Below are positions 52,918-62,055 of a DNA stretch of 64,000 nucleotides, one piece after another. The stretch lies in contig NZ_JPRH01000001.1 in assembly GCF_000737705.1 (NCBI RefSeq), positions 992,001-1,056,000 of the forward strand, written 5' to 3'. A program made the position numbers and the translations under genes. The DNA comes from Chryseobacterium soli. GTDB taxonomy: Bacteria > Bacteroidota > Bacteroidia > Flavobacteriales > Weeksellaceae. Within the stretch, counting starts at the first letter, position 1. Every line of letters starts with the position of its first letter. The notes below the pieces were generated by a model. The model searched no databases. It saw nothing but the letters and a program-made list of their open reading frames with translations, and had not been told where the DNA came from.

Positions 52918-55074
52918 ATGAAGAAAATTACAGTTGGGGCATTTTTGCTCTCAATGATGTTTGGGAGTGTACATGCGCAATCTTTACAATCGCCGGATGG
53001 AAAGTTTGAAATGAACTTTCAGCTGAAACAGGGCGTTCCTTACTACAACCTGAAATATAATGGGGTAACCGTGGTGGAAGATTCCAAATTAGGATTGAGA
53101 TTATTTAAAGATACTTCTATAAAATTCGCCTCTGAAATTGCAAAGCCCGAAGATGCAAAATTTGATCTGAATAACGGTTTTACAAAAACAGAAGAAAAAA
53201 GAGATTCTAAAAATGAAACCTGGCAGCCGATACTAGGAGAGAAAAAGAATTATATCAATCATTACAACGAATTAGCATTGACGTTAAATCAGGCTTCTAC
53301 TGAAAGAAGTATTGTGGTGAAGTTCAGGTTGTTCAATGACGGATTGGGATTCAGGTATGAATTCCCGCAGCAGAAAAATCTTAATTATTTTGTGATCAGA
53401 GAAGAAGATTCTGAAATCGATTTTCCAACAGATATGAAAGCCTGGTGGATTGTTGCAGACTATGATTCTCAGGAATATCAGTATCAGGAAACAAAAATAT
53501 CTGAAATTCCGGCAAGATGGGATAAAGCTTTTGATGCCAATGCTTCTCAGTCTTTGGTTAAAAATGCAGTTCAGTCTCCATTGATGCTTAAAAAAGAAGG
53601 TAAAAATCCATTATATGTTAACGTTGCGGAAGCAGCTGTATTAGATTATCCCGCTTCACATTTAGAGGTAGATGCTCAGAATTTTAAATTCAAAACACAT
53701 CTTACGGCAGACAGACAAGGGGCCAAAGGGTATATTCAAACGCCTTCGGTAACGCCTTGGAGAACGATTATCGTATCTCCAAAAGCAGAAGAAGTAATGG
53801 ATTCTAAAATGATCTTTAACCTTAATGAACCTACAAAATATACCGATACTTCATACATTCACCCTACAAAATACATGGGAGTATGGTGGGAAATGATCAT
53901 CGGAAAATCTCAATGGGCTTACTCTACCGCAGAAAATGTGCATTTGGGTAAAACAGATTTCACAAAACTGACTCCGAACGGAAAACATGCTGCCAATAAC
54001 ACAAAAGTTAAAGAATATATTGACTTTGCAGCAGAAAACGGTTTCAAAGGATTATTGATTGAAGGTTGGAATACTGGCTGGGAAGACTGGTTTGGACATT
54101 CAAAAGAATTTGTGTTCGACTTTATCACGCCGTACCCGGATTTTGATATCAAAATGCTGAATGACTATGCCCATTCTAAAGGGATTAAGCTTATCATGCA
54201 TCACGAAACATCAGGTTCTGCCACCAACTATGAAAGATGGTCCGATAAAGCGTTCCAGTTGATGAACAAATATGGATATGATGCTGTAAAAACCGGATAT
54301 GTAGGTGATATTATTCCTAGAGGAGAACATCATTATTCTCAATGGACGATCAACCATTTTTACAGAATTGCAGAAAAAGCCAATGAATATAAAATCATGG
54401 TCAATTCTCACGAATCTGTACGTCCGACAGGAGAAAGCAGAACCTATCCAAACTATATTTCCGCAGAAGCAGCACGTGGAACGGAATATGAAGCATTTGG
54501 AGGAAACAACGCAGACCATCAGACCATTCTTCCGTTCACAAGATGGATGGGTGGATCTATGGACTATACGCCGGGGATCTTCCAGACAAAATTAGATTAC
54601 TATTTTCCTGGAGACAAACGTTTTGTGAAAACTACGTTAGTAAAACAGCTCGCATTGTATGTTACCATGTATATGCCGCTTCAAATGGCTGCAGATTTAC
54701 CTGAAAACTACAAAAAGCATATGGATGCTTTCCAGTTTATTAAAGATGTGGCTGCAGATTGGGATGATACCAAAATTCTATCGGCAGAACCGGGAGATTA
54801 TGTGATCACAGCCAGAAAAGCAAAAGGTACAGACAACTGGTTTGTGGGGGGAATTACTGATGAGAACAAACGCGACTATACAGTAGATTTCTCATTCTTG
54901 GACAAAGGGAAGAAATATGAAGCAACCGTGTATGAAGATGGAAAAGATGCCGATTATATTGACAATCCCCAAAGCTATAACATCTACAAAAAGCAGATTA
55001 CGGACAAATCTAAATTGAATTTTAAAATGGCAAGAAGTGGAGGTTTTGCAATTTCCATCAAGCCAATAAAATAA
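52918..55074 (+). CDS. susB: GH97 alpha-glucosidase (SusB-like)
   Basis: A 718-residue secreted glycoside hydrolase of family 97. The signal peptide ends at VHAQ. The N-terminal super-sandwich domain precedes the TIM barrel with LIEGWNTGWEDWFGH, HHETSGSATNYERW and NSHESVRPTGESRTYPN; the last holds the Glu expected for the inverting SusB branch. It would remove glucose from maltooligosaccharides in the periplasm. Hairpins on both sides set it apart within the operon. Confidence 0.93.
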   Translation: MKKITVGAFLLSMMFGSVHAQSLQSPDGKFEMNFQLKQGVPYYNLKYNGVTVVEDSKLGLRLFKDTSIKFASEIAKPEDAKFDLNNGFTKTEEKRDSKNETWQPILGEKKNYINHYNELALTLNQASTERSIVVKFRLFNDGLGFRYEFPQQKNLNYFVIREEDSEIDFPTDMKAWWIVADYDSQEYQYQETKISEIPARWDKAFDANASQSLVKNAVQSPLMLKKEGKNPLYVNVAEAAVLDYPASHLEVDAQNFKFKTHLTADRQGAKGYIQTPSVTPWRTIIVSPKAEEVMDSKMIFNLNEPTKYTDTSYIHPTKYMGVWWEMIIGKSQWAYSTAENVHLGKTDFTKLTPNGKHAANNTKVKEYIDFAAENGFKGLLIEGWNTGWEDWFGHSKEFVFDFITPYPDFDIKMLNDYAHSKGIKLIMHHETSGSATNYERWSDKAFQLMNKYGYDAVKTGYVGDIIPRGEHHYSQWTINHFYRIAEKANEYKIMVNSHESVRPTGESRTYPNYISAEAARGTEYEAFGGNNADHQTILPFTRWMGGSMDYTPGIFQTKLDYYFPGDKRFVKTTLVKQLALYVTMYMPLQMAADLPENYKKHMDAFQFIKDVAADWDDTKILSAEPGDYVITARKAKGTDNWFVGGITDENKRDYTVDFSFLDKGKKYEATVYEDGKDADYIDNPQSYNIYKKQITDKSKLNFKMARSGGFAISIKPIK

Positions 55075-55098
55075 TGATCAGAATGCAGTAATAAATAC

Positions 55099-55133
55099 AA
55101 CCTTACAGGTAGACACAGCCTGTAAGGTTTTTT
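55099..55133 (+). terminator. Intrinsic terminator between the GH97 and GH13 genes
   Basis: A perfect 11-bp stem (AACCTTACAGG / CCTGTAAGGTT) with a 9-base loop and a T run, 24 bases after the GH97 stop and 13 before the next ATG. Confidence 0.85.
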
Positions 55134-55146
55134 AATCAGATCCAGC

Positions 55147-57000
55147 ATGAAAAAAATATATACGGTTTTTGCTATTTCGATAGCTTCAGTTGCTTTTTCT
55201 CAAATTCAGAAAGTAGAGCCCGCCTTTTGGTGGAAAGGAATGAAAAATCCTGAACTACAAATCTTAGTCTACGGAAAAGATATTGCCAAAAGTGAAATTG
55301 AACTTTCAGACGGCATCAAAATAAAGAACATCCAGAAGGTTGAAAATCCTAACTACGTTTTTCTTACGGTCAATACAAACGAGATTAACGTTCCGAAGTT
55401 TACGATTACCAGTAAAAAGGATACTAAAAATAAAAGTACCTATACTTACGAACTAAAGCAAAGGTTAGCTAATTCTGCGAATAGAGAATCTTTTAGTTCA
55501 AAAGATGTAATGTATCTTATCATGCCTGATCGTTTTTCCAATGGCGATGAGAAGAATGACTCCAATCCCCAACTCACGGAAAAAGCCAACAGAAGCCTTC
55601 CCAACGGAAGACACGGCGGAGATTTGCGAGGAATTATCAACAATCTGGACTATATCCAAAATATGGGGGCAACCGCTGTATGGCTGACTCCCGTAAATCA
55701 GGACAACGAAAAAGTATATTCTTACCATGGTTATGCACAAACAGACCTGTACAACATTGACAGCCGCTACGGAACCAATGAGGAATACCGCGAGCTTTCC
55801 CGTAACCTGAATAAAAGAAATATGAAGCTGGTGATGGATTATGTAACCAATCACTGGGGAGTTTCACATTGGATGATACAGGACCTTCCTGAAAAAGACT
55901 GGATTCATCAGTTCAGTGAAGGAGATAAAGGGTTTTTCCGCTCCAATTACAAAACCACTACCCAGTTTGATACCAACGCATCAGAAATTGATAAAAAATA
56001 TGCCCTGGATGGCTGGTTTGATACCACAATGCCGGACATTAACCAGAAGAATCCTTTAGTTTTAAAATATTTGATCCAGAATTCCATCTGGTGGATTGAA
56101 TATGCTGAGTTAGGAGGTTTCAGGGTAGATACATATCCTTACAATGATAAAGAAGCCATGGCAAAATGGGCCAAAGCAATTACAGATGAATATCCAAAAT
56201 TCAATATCGTAGGGGAAACATGGCTGAATACCGCAGGATATATTTCAGCATGGCAAAAAGATTCAAAAACTGGAGAGGCAGCGCATTATAACTCTAATCT
56301 GCCTTCTGTTATGGATTTTATGCTTTACGGTGATATGCCTAAAGCATTTAAAGAAAAAGACGGATGGGATAGCGGATTAACTAAACTCTATAATGTTTTT
56401 GCCAGCGATTTCCTATATCCAGACATCAATAATGTTATGGTATTCTTTGAAAACCACGATACCGAAAGATGGAATGAAATTTTTAACGCAGATCCCAAGG
56501 CCTACAAAATGGCTCTTACCCTAATTTCTACTGTTCGGGGAATTCCACAGATCTATTATGGATCTGAAGTAGGAATGAGAGGGGATAAAAATAAAGGAGG
56601 TGACGCAGATATCCGCAGAGATTTCCCGGGAGGCTGGAAATCAGATAAGCAGAATGCTTTTAAGCCTTCTAATCAGACTGCCGAACAAAAAGAATATTAC
56701 CAGTTTACCCAAAAATTACTGAACTGGAGAAAAGGAAAAGAAGTGATTCACACGGGAAAAACGAAGAATTATATTCCACAAGATAATGTATTTGTTTATT
56801 TCAGGTACAATGACAAAGAAAGTGTAATGGTGGTGATCAATAATAATGAAAAGGATACCACAGTAGATCTTAAACGCTTTGCAGAATCCCTGAATACAAC
56901 TTCAAAAGGAAAAGAAGTGATTTCCGGTAAGGAAATTTCTCTGCGAAACAGCTTAACAATTCCTGCAAAAACTTCATTTATTATTGAGTTACAGAAATAA
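55147..57000 (+). CDS. susA: GH13 alpha-amylase / neopullulanase (SusA-like)
   Basis: A 617-residue secreted family 13 enzyme. A signal peptide (VFAISIASVAFSQ) and an N-terminal cyclomaltodextrinase-type beta domain (FWWKGMKNPELQILVYGKD) precede the barrel. The catalytic residues are in GGFRVDTYPY (nucleophile Asp), NIVGETWLN (acid Glu) and FFENHDTERW (Asp). MPDRFSNGD and GYAQTDLYNID are conserved substrate-contact blocks. It cuts alpha-1,4 bonds in imported maltooligosaccharides. Confidence 0.93.
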   Translation: MKKIYTVFAISIASVAFSQIQKVEPAFWWKGMKNPELQILVYGKDIAKSEIELSDGIKIKNIQKVENPNYVFLTVNTNEINVPKFTITSKKDTKNKSTYTYELKQRLANSANRESFSSKDVMYLIMPDRFSNGDEKNDSNPQLTEKANRSLPNGRHGGDLRGIINNLDYIQNMGATAVWLTPVNQDNEKVYSYHGYAQTDLYNIDSRYGTNEEYRELSRNLNKRNMKLVMDYVTNHWGVSHWMIQDLPEKDWIHQFSEGDKGFFRSNYKTTTQFDTNASEIDKKYALDGWFDTTMPDINQKNPLVLKYLIQNSIWWIEYAELGGFRVDTYPYNDKEAMAKWAKAITDEYPKFNIVGETWLNTAGYISAWQKDSKTGEAAHYNSNLPSVMDFMLYGDMPKAFKEKDGWDSGLTKLYNVFASDFLYPDINNVMVFFENHDTERWNEIFNADPKAYKMALTLISTVRGIPQIYYGSEVGMRGDKNKGGDADIRRDFPGGWKSDKQNAFKPSNQTAEQKEYYQFTQKLLNWRKGKEVIHTGKTKNYIPQDNVFVYFRYNDKESVMVVINNNEKDTTVDLKRFAESLNTTSKGKEVISGKEISLRNSLTIPAKTSFIIELQK

Positions 57001-57024
57001 TCTCAAATAAATTACTTTTAAAAC

Positions 57025-57546
57025 ATGAAAAAAATAACAATATTCTATACCCTGATGCTCTGTATATTGAGCTTTACAGGGATTTCTGCACAGTCGACAG
57101 CTACCCAATTGGGAAAAGAAAAAGCTGAGATCAATATGATGCTTGATGCTTTTAACACAGCTGCTGCGAAAGCAGATTTTACAGCTTATTTCAATTATTT
57201 TGCAGATGAATCTACCTTTATTGGAACCGATGCCACCGAAGTTTGGGATAAAAAAGCTTTTATGGTTTGGGCAAAACCCCATTTTGACAAAAAAAGAACC
57301 TGGAATTTTACAGCATTAAAAAGAAATATCTATTTCAGTAAAGACGGAAAACTGGCTTGGTTTGACGAATTACTGGATACTCAGATGAAAATCTGCAGAG
57401 GTTCCGGAGTCGTTGAAAAAATAAACGGAAGCTGGAAAGTAAAACAATATGTACTTTCTGTAACCGTTCCTAATGAGGTCGTGGATAAAGTAGTCGTAGA
57501 AAAGACGCCAATAGAAGATATATTAATCCAAAAACTGAAACAATAA
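57025..57546 (+). CDS. Secreted NTF2-like/SnoaL-like protein within the starch locus
   Basis: A 173-residue protein with a signal peptide (CILSFTGISAQ). The mature part fits the NTF2/DUF4440 cone-shaped fold (INMMLDAFNTAAAKADFTAY, ESTFIGTDATEVWDK, GSWKVKQYVLSVTVPN). No catalytic residues can be assigned. It overlaps the transporter gene by one base (TAATG), so their expression is coupled, which hints at a role in sugar handling in the periplasm (inference). Confidence 0.8.
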   Translation: MKKITIFYTLMLCILSFTGISAQSTATQLGKEKAEINMMLDAFNTAAAKADFTAYFNYFADESTFIGTDATEVWDKKAFMVWAKPHFDKKRTWNFTALKRNIYFSKDGKLAWFDELLDTQMKICRGSGVVEKINGSWKVKQYVLSVTVPNEVVDKVVVEKTPIEDILIQKLKQ

Positions 57547-58964
57547 TGGCAGAGATGGAAGGGAAATACGATAAGGGTAGATTTGGAAGAGTAAAAAAAC
57601 CAAATCTTTCCATGGCTCAGATCATCAATATGAGCATGGGGTTTTTAGGTATTCAGATGGCTTTCGGTTTGCAGAACGGAAATGCGAGCAGGATTTTAGC
57701 CAATTTCGGAGCAGATGTTCACGAATTATCATGGTTTTGGCTCGTTGCCCCTATCACAGGACTTATTGTTCAGCCGATCATCGGTCATATGGGCGATAAC
57801 ACCTGGAGCCCGTTAGGGAGAAGAAAACCTTACTTTTTAATTGGTGCGGTTTTGTGCGCGATTGGTTTGGTGATGCTTCCTAACGCAGCTTCTGCAACCC
57901 AGATGATGGCCGCGAATGTATTGCTTTTAGCGGTAATATTTTTAGCCATGATGGATGCTTCCATTAATGTTGCTATGGAGCCTTTTCGAGCGTTGGTAGG
58001 GGATATGCTTCCAAAACATCAGGCAACCATCGGGTTTTCAGTACAGACTATATTAATCGGGATAGGAGCGGTTGTTGGTTCCTATTTGCCGGACTGGCTT
58101 ACTAAATTAGGGATTTCTAATGTAGCACAGGCCGGTTTTGTGGCAGACAATGTAATTTATGCATTCTATATAGGAGCGGGCGTTTTAATACTGTCCATAC
58201 TATATACAATAGTAACGACTAAAGAATATTCTCCACAGGAATTTGCATCATTTGAAAACGGAAAAGAGATCGTTGAAGAACACTCTAAATTCAGTGATAT
58301 CTTTAAGGATTTTGCTAAAATACCTTTACTTATGAAAAAGCTGGGAGCCGTACAGTTTTTCTCATGGTTTGCCTTATTTACCATGTGGGTGTTTACAACA
58401 AGTGCCCTTGCTACCCATCATTTCGGACTTTCTCCACAGGATACCCATTCTGCGGAATTTAATAAAGCAGGAGATCTTACCGGAAAATTATTCGGATATT
58501 ATAACCTTTGGGCGATTCCGTTTGCGTTCTTGCTGACTCCTATTGCTAAACTGATCGGAAAAAAACAGACGCATGCGCTGGCACTTTTTTGCGGCGGGTT
58601 AGGGCTGATCTCAATGTACTTCATTAAAGATGTGGATTACCTGAAGCTCTCTATGATCGGACTTGGATTTGCGTGGGCGAGTATCTTAGCGATGCCTTAT
58701 GCAATGCTGATTGATGCCATTCCACAGAAAAAAATGGGAGTTTATATGGGAATATTTAATTTTTTCATTGTAATTCCGCAAATCATAAATGGAGTTTTCG
58801 GAGGTCCGATTGTCAGCAATATTTTTGGAAACCAGGCCATGGATTATGTTGTCGTTGGAGGTGTATGTATGCTCATTGCAGCAGTGATTACGATGATCTT
58901 TATAAAATCAGGAGACGAAACTCCAAAAGAGATCGAAGAAGAAATTCAACAGGTTCATTTTTAA
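57546..58964 (+). CDS. Inner-membrane sugar transporter, SLC45/GPH-like MFS (maltose or maltodextrin)
   Basis: A 472-residue MFS protein with 12 helices. The block MGDNTWSPLGRRKPYFLIGA, matching the G-D-x-x-x-x-x-G-R-R/K signature, and MDASINVAMEPFRALVGDML are typical of SLC45-type sucrose/maltose:H+ symporters. In flavobacterial starch loci such carriers move maltose or short maltodextrins into the cytoplasm. It is the last gene of the starch locus and has a strong terminator. Confidence 0.88.
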   Translation: MAEMEGKYDKGRFGRVKKPNLSMAQIINMSMGFLGIQMAFGLQNGNASRILANFGADVHELSWFWLVAPITGLIVQPIIGHMGDNTWSPLGRRKPYFLIGAVLCAIGLVMLPNAASATQMMAANVLLLAVIFLAMMDASINVAMEPFRALVGDMLPKHQATIGFSVQTILIGIGAVVGSYLPDWLTKLGISNVAQAGFVADNVIYAFYIGAGVLILSILYTIVTTKEYSPQEFASFENGKEIVEEHSKFSDIFKDFAKIPLLMKKLGAVQFFSWFALFTMWVFTTSALATHHFGLSPQDTHSAEFNKAGDLTGKLFGYYNLWAIPFAFLLTPIAKLIGKKQTHALALFCGGLGLISMYFIKDVDYLKLSMIGLGFAWASILAMPYAMLIDAIPQKKMGVYMGIFNFFIVIPQIINGVFGGPIVSNIFGNQAMDYVVVGGVCMLIAAVITMIFIKSGDETPKEIEEEIQQVHF

Positions 58965-59001
58965 AATTCAATTTAAAATTATATTATCATACCATCAATA
59001 T

Positions 59002-59026
59002 AAGCGGGCTTTTAGCCCGCTTTTTT
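59002..59026 (+). terminator. Intrinsic terminator of the starch locus
   Basis: A perfect 9-bp stem (AAGCGGGCT / AGCCCGCTT) with a TTT loop and a T run, 38 bases after the stop. Confidence 0.92.
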
Positions 59027-59067
59027 GTTAGTAAAATAAAGATTTAGATATAACGGTCAGATTGTAA

Positions 59068-59110
59068 GTCTAATATCTGATGTCTGATGTCTGCCATCTG
59101 GTATCTAAAT
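59068..59110. repeat. Dispersed degenerate repeat, copy R5
   Basis: GTCTAATATCTGATGTCTGA, then TGTCTGCCATCTGG and TATCTAAAT, are ATCAGAC-family words in reverse orientation (TCTGAT, GTCTGATGTCTG). They sit between the starch-locus terminator and the GMC gene. Confidence 0.5.
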
Positions 59111-59205
59111 TCCAATACCCATTCATATTATCTATCGAATTTTAATCTTTTATTAAGCTGCTCCTGATTTTAATTCTATAATTTAGAGTAATCAAATTAT
59201 TAAAA

Positions 59206-60738
59206 ATGTACGATATCATCATTATAGGAAGTGGAGCAGGAGGAGCAACAATGGCATACAGACTTGCCGATACCGGTAAAAAAATTCTGATTATTGAAAG
59301 AGGCGATTATGTGCCGATAGAAAAAGAAAACTGGGATTCCGTTGAGGTTTTTGAAAAAAACAGATATACCACAAACGATCTGTGGCTGGATAAACATGGA
59401 AAACCATTCCGTCCGGGAATGCATTATAATGTTGGAGGAAACACCAAATTCTACGGTGCAGCTTTGTTTCGTTTAAGAGAAGAAGATTTCAGAGAAATAC
59501 AGCATTATGGCGGTGTTTCACCAGCATGGCCGATTCAATATAAAGATTTACAAAATTATTATCTGGAAGCTGAAAAGCTTTTTCATGTTCATGGTAAAAG
59601 AGGATCGGATCCTACAGAACCGTTTGATTCGGAACCTTATCCAAATCCGCCATTGCCACATGAGCCAAGAATTCAGGAAATTGTGGATGAATTAACGGAT
59701 TATGGACTTCATCCTTTTGAACTGCCGATTGGTGTTAATTTTACACCCCATACAACAGCAAATGCGCCCTACATCTTAGACCGTTTTGATGGTTTTCCCG
59801 ATGCATCTGAAAGGAAAGGGGATGCCCATCTTTGTGCATTAGCCAAAGCATTAGAATATCCCAATGTTGAATTGATGGTTAATACAAAAGTTTTGAAACT
59901 CAATACAGATGCTTCCGGGACGAAAATCTCCGAAGTCGTAGTAGAACAGAATGGAGAAACTAAAACACTCAGTTCAGAGCTTGTCATCCTTTCGGCAGGA
60001 GCTATTAACTCTGCTGCGATCCTGTTGGAAAGTAAAAGCGAACAATTTCCGAATGGGTTGGCGAATACTTCAGATCAGGTGGGACGGAACTATATGTTTC
60101 ATCAGAATACGGCACTCGTTGCCTTATATACGGAACCGAATCCAACAAAATTTGGAAAAACATTCGGGATTAATGATTTTTACCATGCCAACAGAGACTA
60201 TAAGTTCCCATTGGGACACATCCAGATGTTGGGAAAATCGGATCCTCATCAGATCAAAGCCGACAGTCCGGTGGCGGCACCCGGTTTTACTTTTGAGCTG
60301 ATGGCAGAACATGCCGTTGATTTCTGGCTGACTTCAGAAGATCTTCCCGATCCGGAAAACAGGGTGACTGTAGAAGACGGACAGATCAAAATAAGTTATT
60401 CCGAAAACAATCAGAAAGGACATGAATTTCTTAAATCAGAATTAATAAAAGCGCTCAAAGCATCAGGGAAGTTCGAGACCTTTCTGTTTAAAGGTTTCTA
60501 TTTCAGTAAAGGAATGGATGTCGCTTCACCTGCTCACCAAAACGGAACTACAAAGATGGGTCTTAATCCTGCAACTTCAGTGGTGGATACTAACTGTAAA
60601 GCCCACGACCTGCAAAACCTTTATATTGTAGACGGCGGATTTTTTGTGTCCAGCGGCGCTGTAAATCCCGCACTTACCATTATTGCAATGGCTCTGAGAG
60701 TAGGAGATCATCTTAAAAATGAGGTGCTGACATCATGA
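59206..60738 (+). CDS. GMC family oxidoreductase
   Basis: A 510-residue FAD enzyme. The FAD dinucleotide motif is IIIGSGAGGATMAYRLAD followed by ILIIERG. The C-terminal catalytic His/Asn pair is in SPAHQNGTTKMG and SSGAVNPALTII. Members oxidise alcohols or sugars; the substrate here is unknown. It overlaps the MFS gene downstream by four bases (ATGA), so the two likely act on the same compound. No signal peptide is evident. Confidence 0.88.
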   Translation: MYDIIIIGSGAGGATMAYRLADTGKKILIIERGDYVPIEKENWDSVEVFEKNRYTTNDLWLDKHGKPFRPGMHYNVGGNTKFYGAALFRLREEDFREIQHYGGVSPAWPIQYKDLQNYYLEAEKLFHVHGKRGSDPTEPFDSEPYPNPPLPHEPRIQEIVDELTDYGLHPFELPIGVNFTPHTTANAPYILDRFDGFPDASERKGDAHLCALAKALEYPNVELMVNTKVLKLNTDASGTKISEVVVEQNGETKTLSSELVILSAGAINSAAILLESKSEQFPNGLANTSDQVGRNYMFHQNTALVALYTEPNPTKFGKTFGINDFYHANRDYKFPLGHIQMLGKSDPHQIKADSPVAAPGFTFELMAEHAVDFWLTSEDLPDPENRVTVEDGQIKISYSENNQKGHEFLKSELIKALKASGKFETFLFKGFYFSKGMDVASPAHQNGTTKMGLNPATSVVDTNCKAHDLQNLYIVDGGFFVSSGAVNPALTIIAMALRVGDHLKNEVLTS

Positions 60739-61898
60739 GTTCTAAAACGGTTACCATCGTTGTTGTCTTTATATTAGCTTTTTTAACCGGAGTTAATTTC
60801 GTTGTATTTCCGGCACTGGGAACGGCTTTTACAGATCAGTCTTTATTTGGACTGTCTTCATCACAATTTGGGAACCTATTCATTCCACAGGTAATCTGTA
60901 TCATTATTTCATGTTTGGGAGCGCCATTTTTAGTTAATAAATTAGGACCTAAAATTGTTTTAGGTTCCGGCCTTGTACTGATGATCGTTTCTACCGGAAT
61001 ATTATGGCTGTTACAGTATAATATGAATTCCCACCTGCTGTTTCCTATACTTATGATTCTGGTAGCATGCATGGGACTGGGTTTTGGTCTTTCTATCACC
61101 ACTTTGAATCCTTTAGCAGCAAGTTTATTTGAAGAAGGAAAATCTTCCGCCATTTTACTCCTGCAGTTTTTGGTAGGATTGGGAACTTCTACATCACCAC
61201 TGATGATGAACCTTATCGGGGATGTCAAAAACTGGATGTATGTTCCCGGAAGTATTTTCATCGTGGTTAGTATAGCATGTTTAGCCTTCTTATTTTTAAA
61301 ACTGGAAAAAGGAGCATTTTTTGAACTTCCGGGGCACCTCAGAATTCCCCGGAAATTATGGATCTTTTTTGCCGTCATAGTGCTGTATGGATGTATTGAA
61401 GGAACTTTTGGAAGCTTTGGAGGCATTATCCTTAAAAATAAAGGACTGGAAAATAATAAAGCCAGCCTTGGACTTTCATTATTTTGGGGCGGTATTGCCC
61501 TGAACCGATTGCTTTTTGGATTATTTGCTAAAAAAAATGACCTGTCCGGAATTTTTCTTTTCTCTCCTTTGCTGGTTGGAGTATTGCTTTTCATTCTTCT
61601 GATAGATCCAAATATCAATATCCTGCTGGTACTGATGTTTTTCATCGGCTTTTTTATGGGCAGTATATTTCCCGGATCCATTGGCTGGGGAACGGTGGAA
61701 TTTCCCACACTTTCGGTATTGGTGTCCGGATTTCTTATGGCAGCCAATCAAATCGGTACCGGTGTTGTAACGAATGTACTGGGTAATTTTTCCAATTATA
61801 CCTCTGAAATCCTGGTTTTTTTAATTTTCTGTACAATTATTATCTGCGGCATCCTTTTCTATTTGAAGAGAAATTCTAAGATAAAAGAAGCATTTTGA
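60735..61898 (+). CDS. MFS transporter coupled to the GMC oxidoreductase
   Basis: A 387-residue MFS protein with about 12 helices (TIVVVFILAFLTGVNFVVF at the start, GIALNRLLFG in the second half). The canonical loop 2-3 charge motif is weak, as in FucP/NarK-like carriers. The start codon lies in the stop of the GMC gene (ATGA). A carrier for the substrate or product of that enzyme is the natural reading. Which compound is moved cannot be told. Confidence 0.82.
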   Translation: MSSKTVTIVVVFILAFLTGVNFVVFPALGTAFTDQSLFGLSSSQFGNLFIPQVICIIISCLGAPFLVNKLGPKIVLGSGLVLMIVSTGILWLLQYNMNSHLLFPILMILVACMGLGFGLSITTLNPLAASLFEEGKSSAILLLQFLVGLGTSTSPLMMNLIGDVKNWMYVPGSIFIVVSIACLAFLFLKLEKGAFFELPGHLRIPRKLWIFFAVIVLYGCIEGTFGSFGGIILKNKGLENNKASLGLSLFWGGIALNRLLFGLFAKKNDLSGIFLFSPLLVGVLLFILLIDPNINILLVLMFFIGFFMGSIFPGSIGWGTVEFPTLSVLVSGFLMAANQIGTGVVTNVLGNFSNYTSEILVFLIFCTIIICGILFYLKRNSKIKEAF

Positions 61899-61904
61899 TT
61901 GGAT

Positions 61905-61985
61905 AAGAATCAAGATGTTAGATTTCAGACATCAGCTTAACGCACAGGCTAAACACCAACAACAGACAACCAAAAACCATCAACC
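61905..61985. repeat. Dispersed degenerate repeat, copy R2
   Basis: AAGAATCAAGATGTTAGA and AACGCACAGGCTAAACAC occur in the same order as in R1 (12315), each with one mismatch. TTTCAGACATCAG is shared with R3. Confidence 0.65.
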
Positions 61986-62028
61986 AAACTTCTTATCCTA
62001 CGTCAACATTTCCCATCCCCACAACCCG

Positions 62029-62036
62029 TACATTTG
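62029..62036 (+). promoter_or_regulatory. -7 box upstream of the pirin gene
   Basis: TACATTTG fits TAnnTTTG and lies 19 bases before the ATG at 62056. It excludes an earlier in-frame start at 61915. Confidence 0.45.
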
Positions 62037-62055
62037 TACTATAAATAATGACAAT

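Noticed and set aside
47346..58964. Starch locus as a recently acquired island
   Set aside because: Base composition and codon style look like the rest of the window and no integrase, tRNA or direct repeats flank it.
60836..61747. 303-codon frame on the minus strand
   Set aside because: It mirrors the MFS gene; its composition (rich in P, S, N and K, without a fold-like pattern) is what the reverse of a membrane-protein gene gives, and the ATGA-coupled gene on the plus strand is far better supported.
61915..62055. N-terminal extension of the pirin gene
   Set aside because: It consists of repeat sequence and lies upstream of the -7 box; pirins begin close to MKTVYHKAD.
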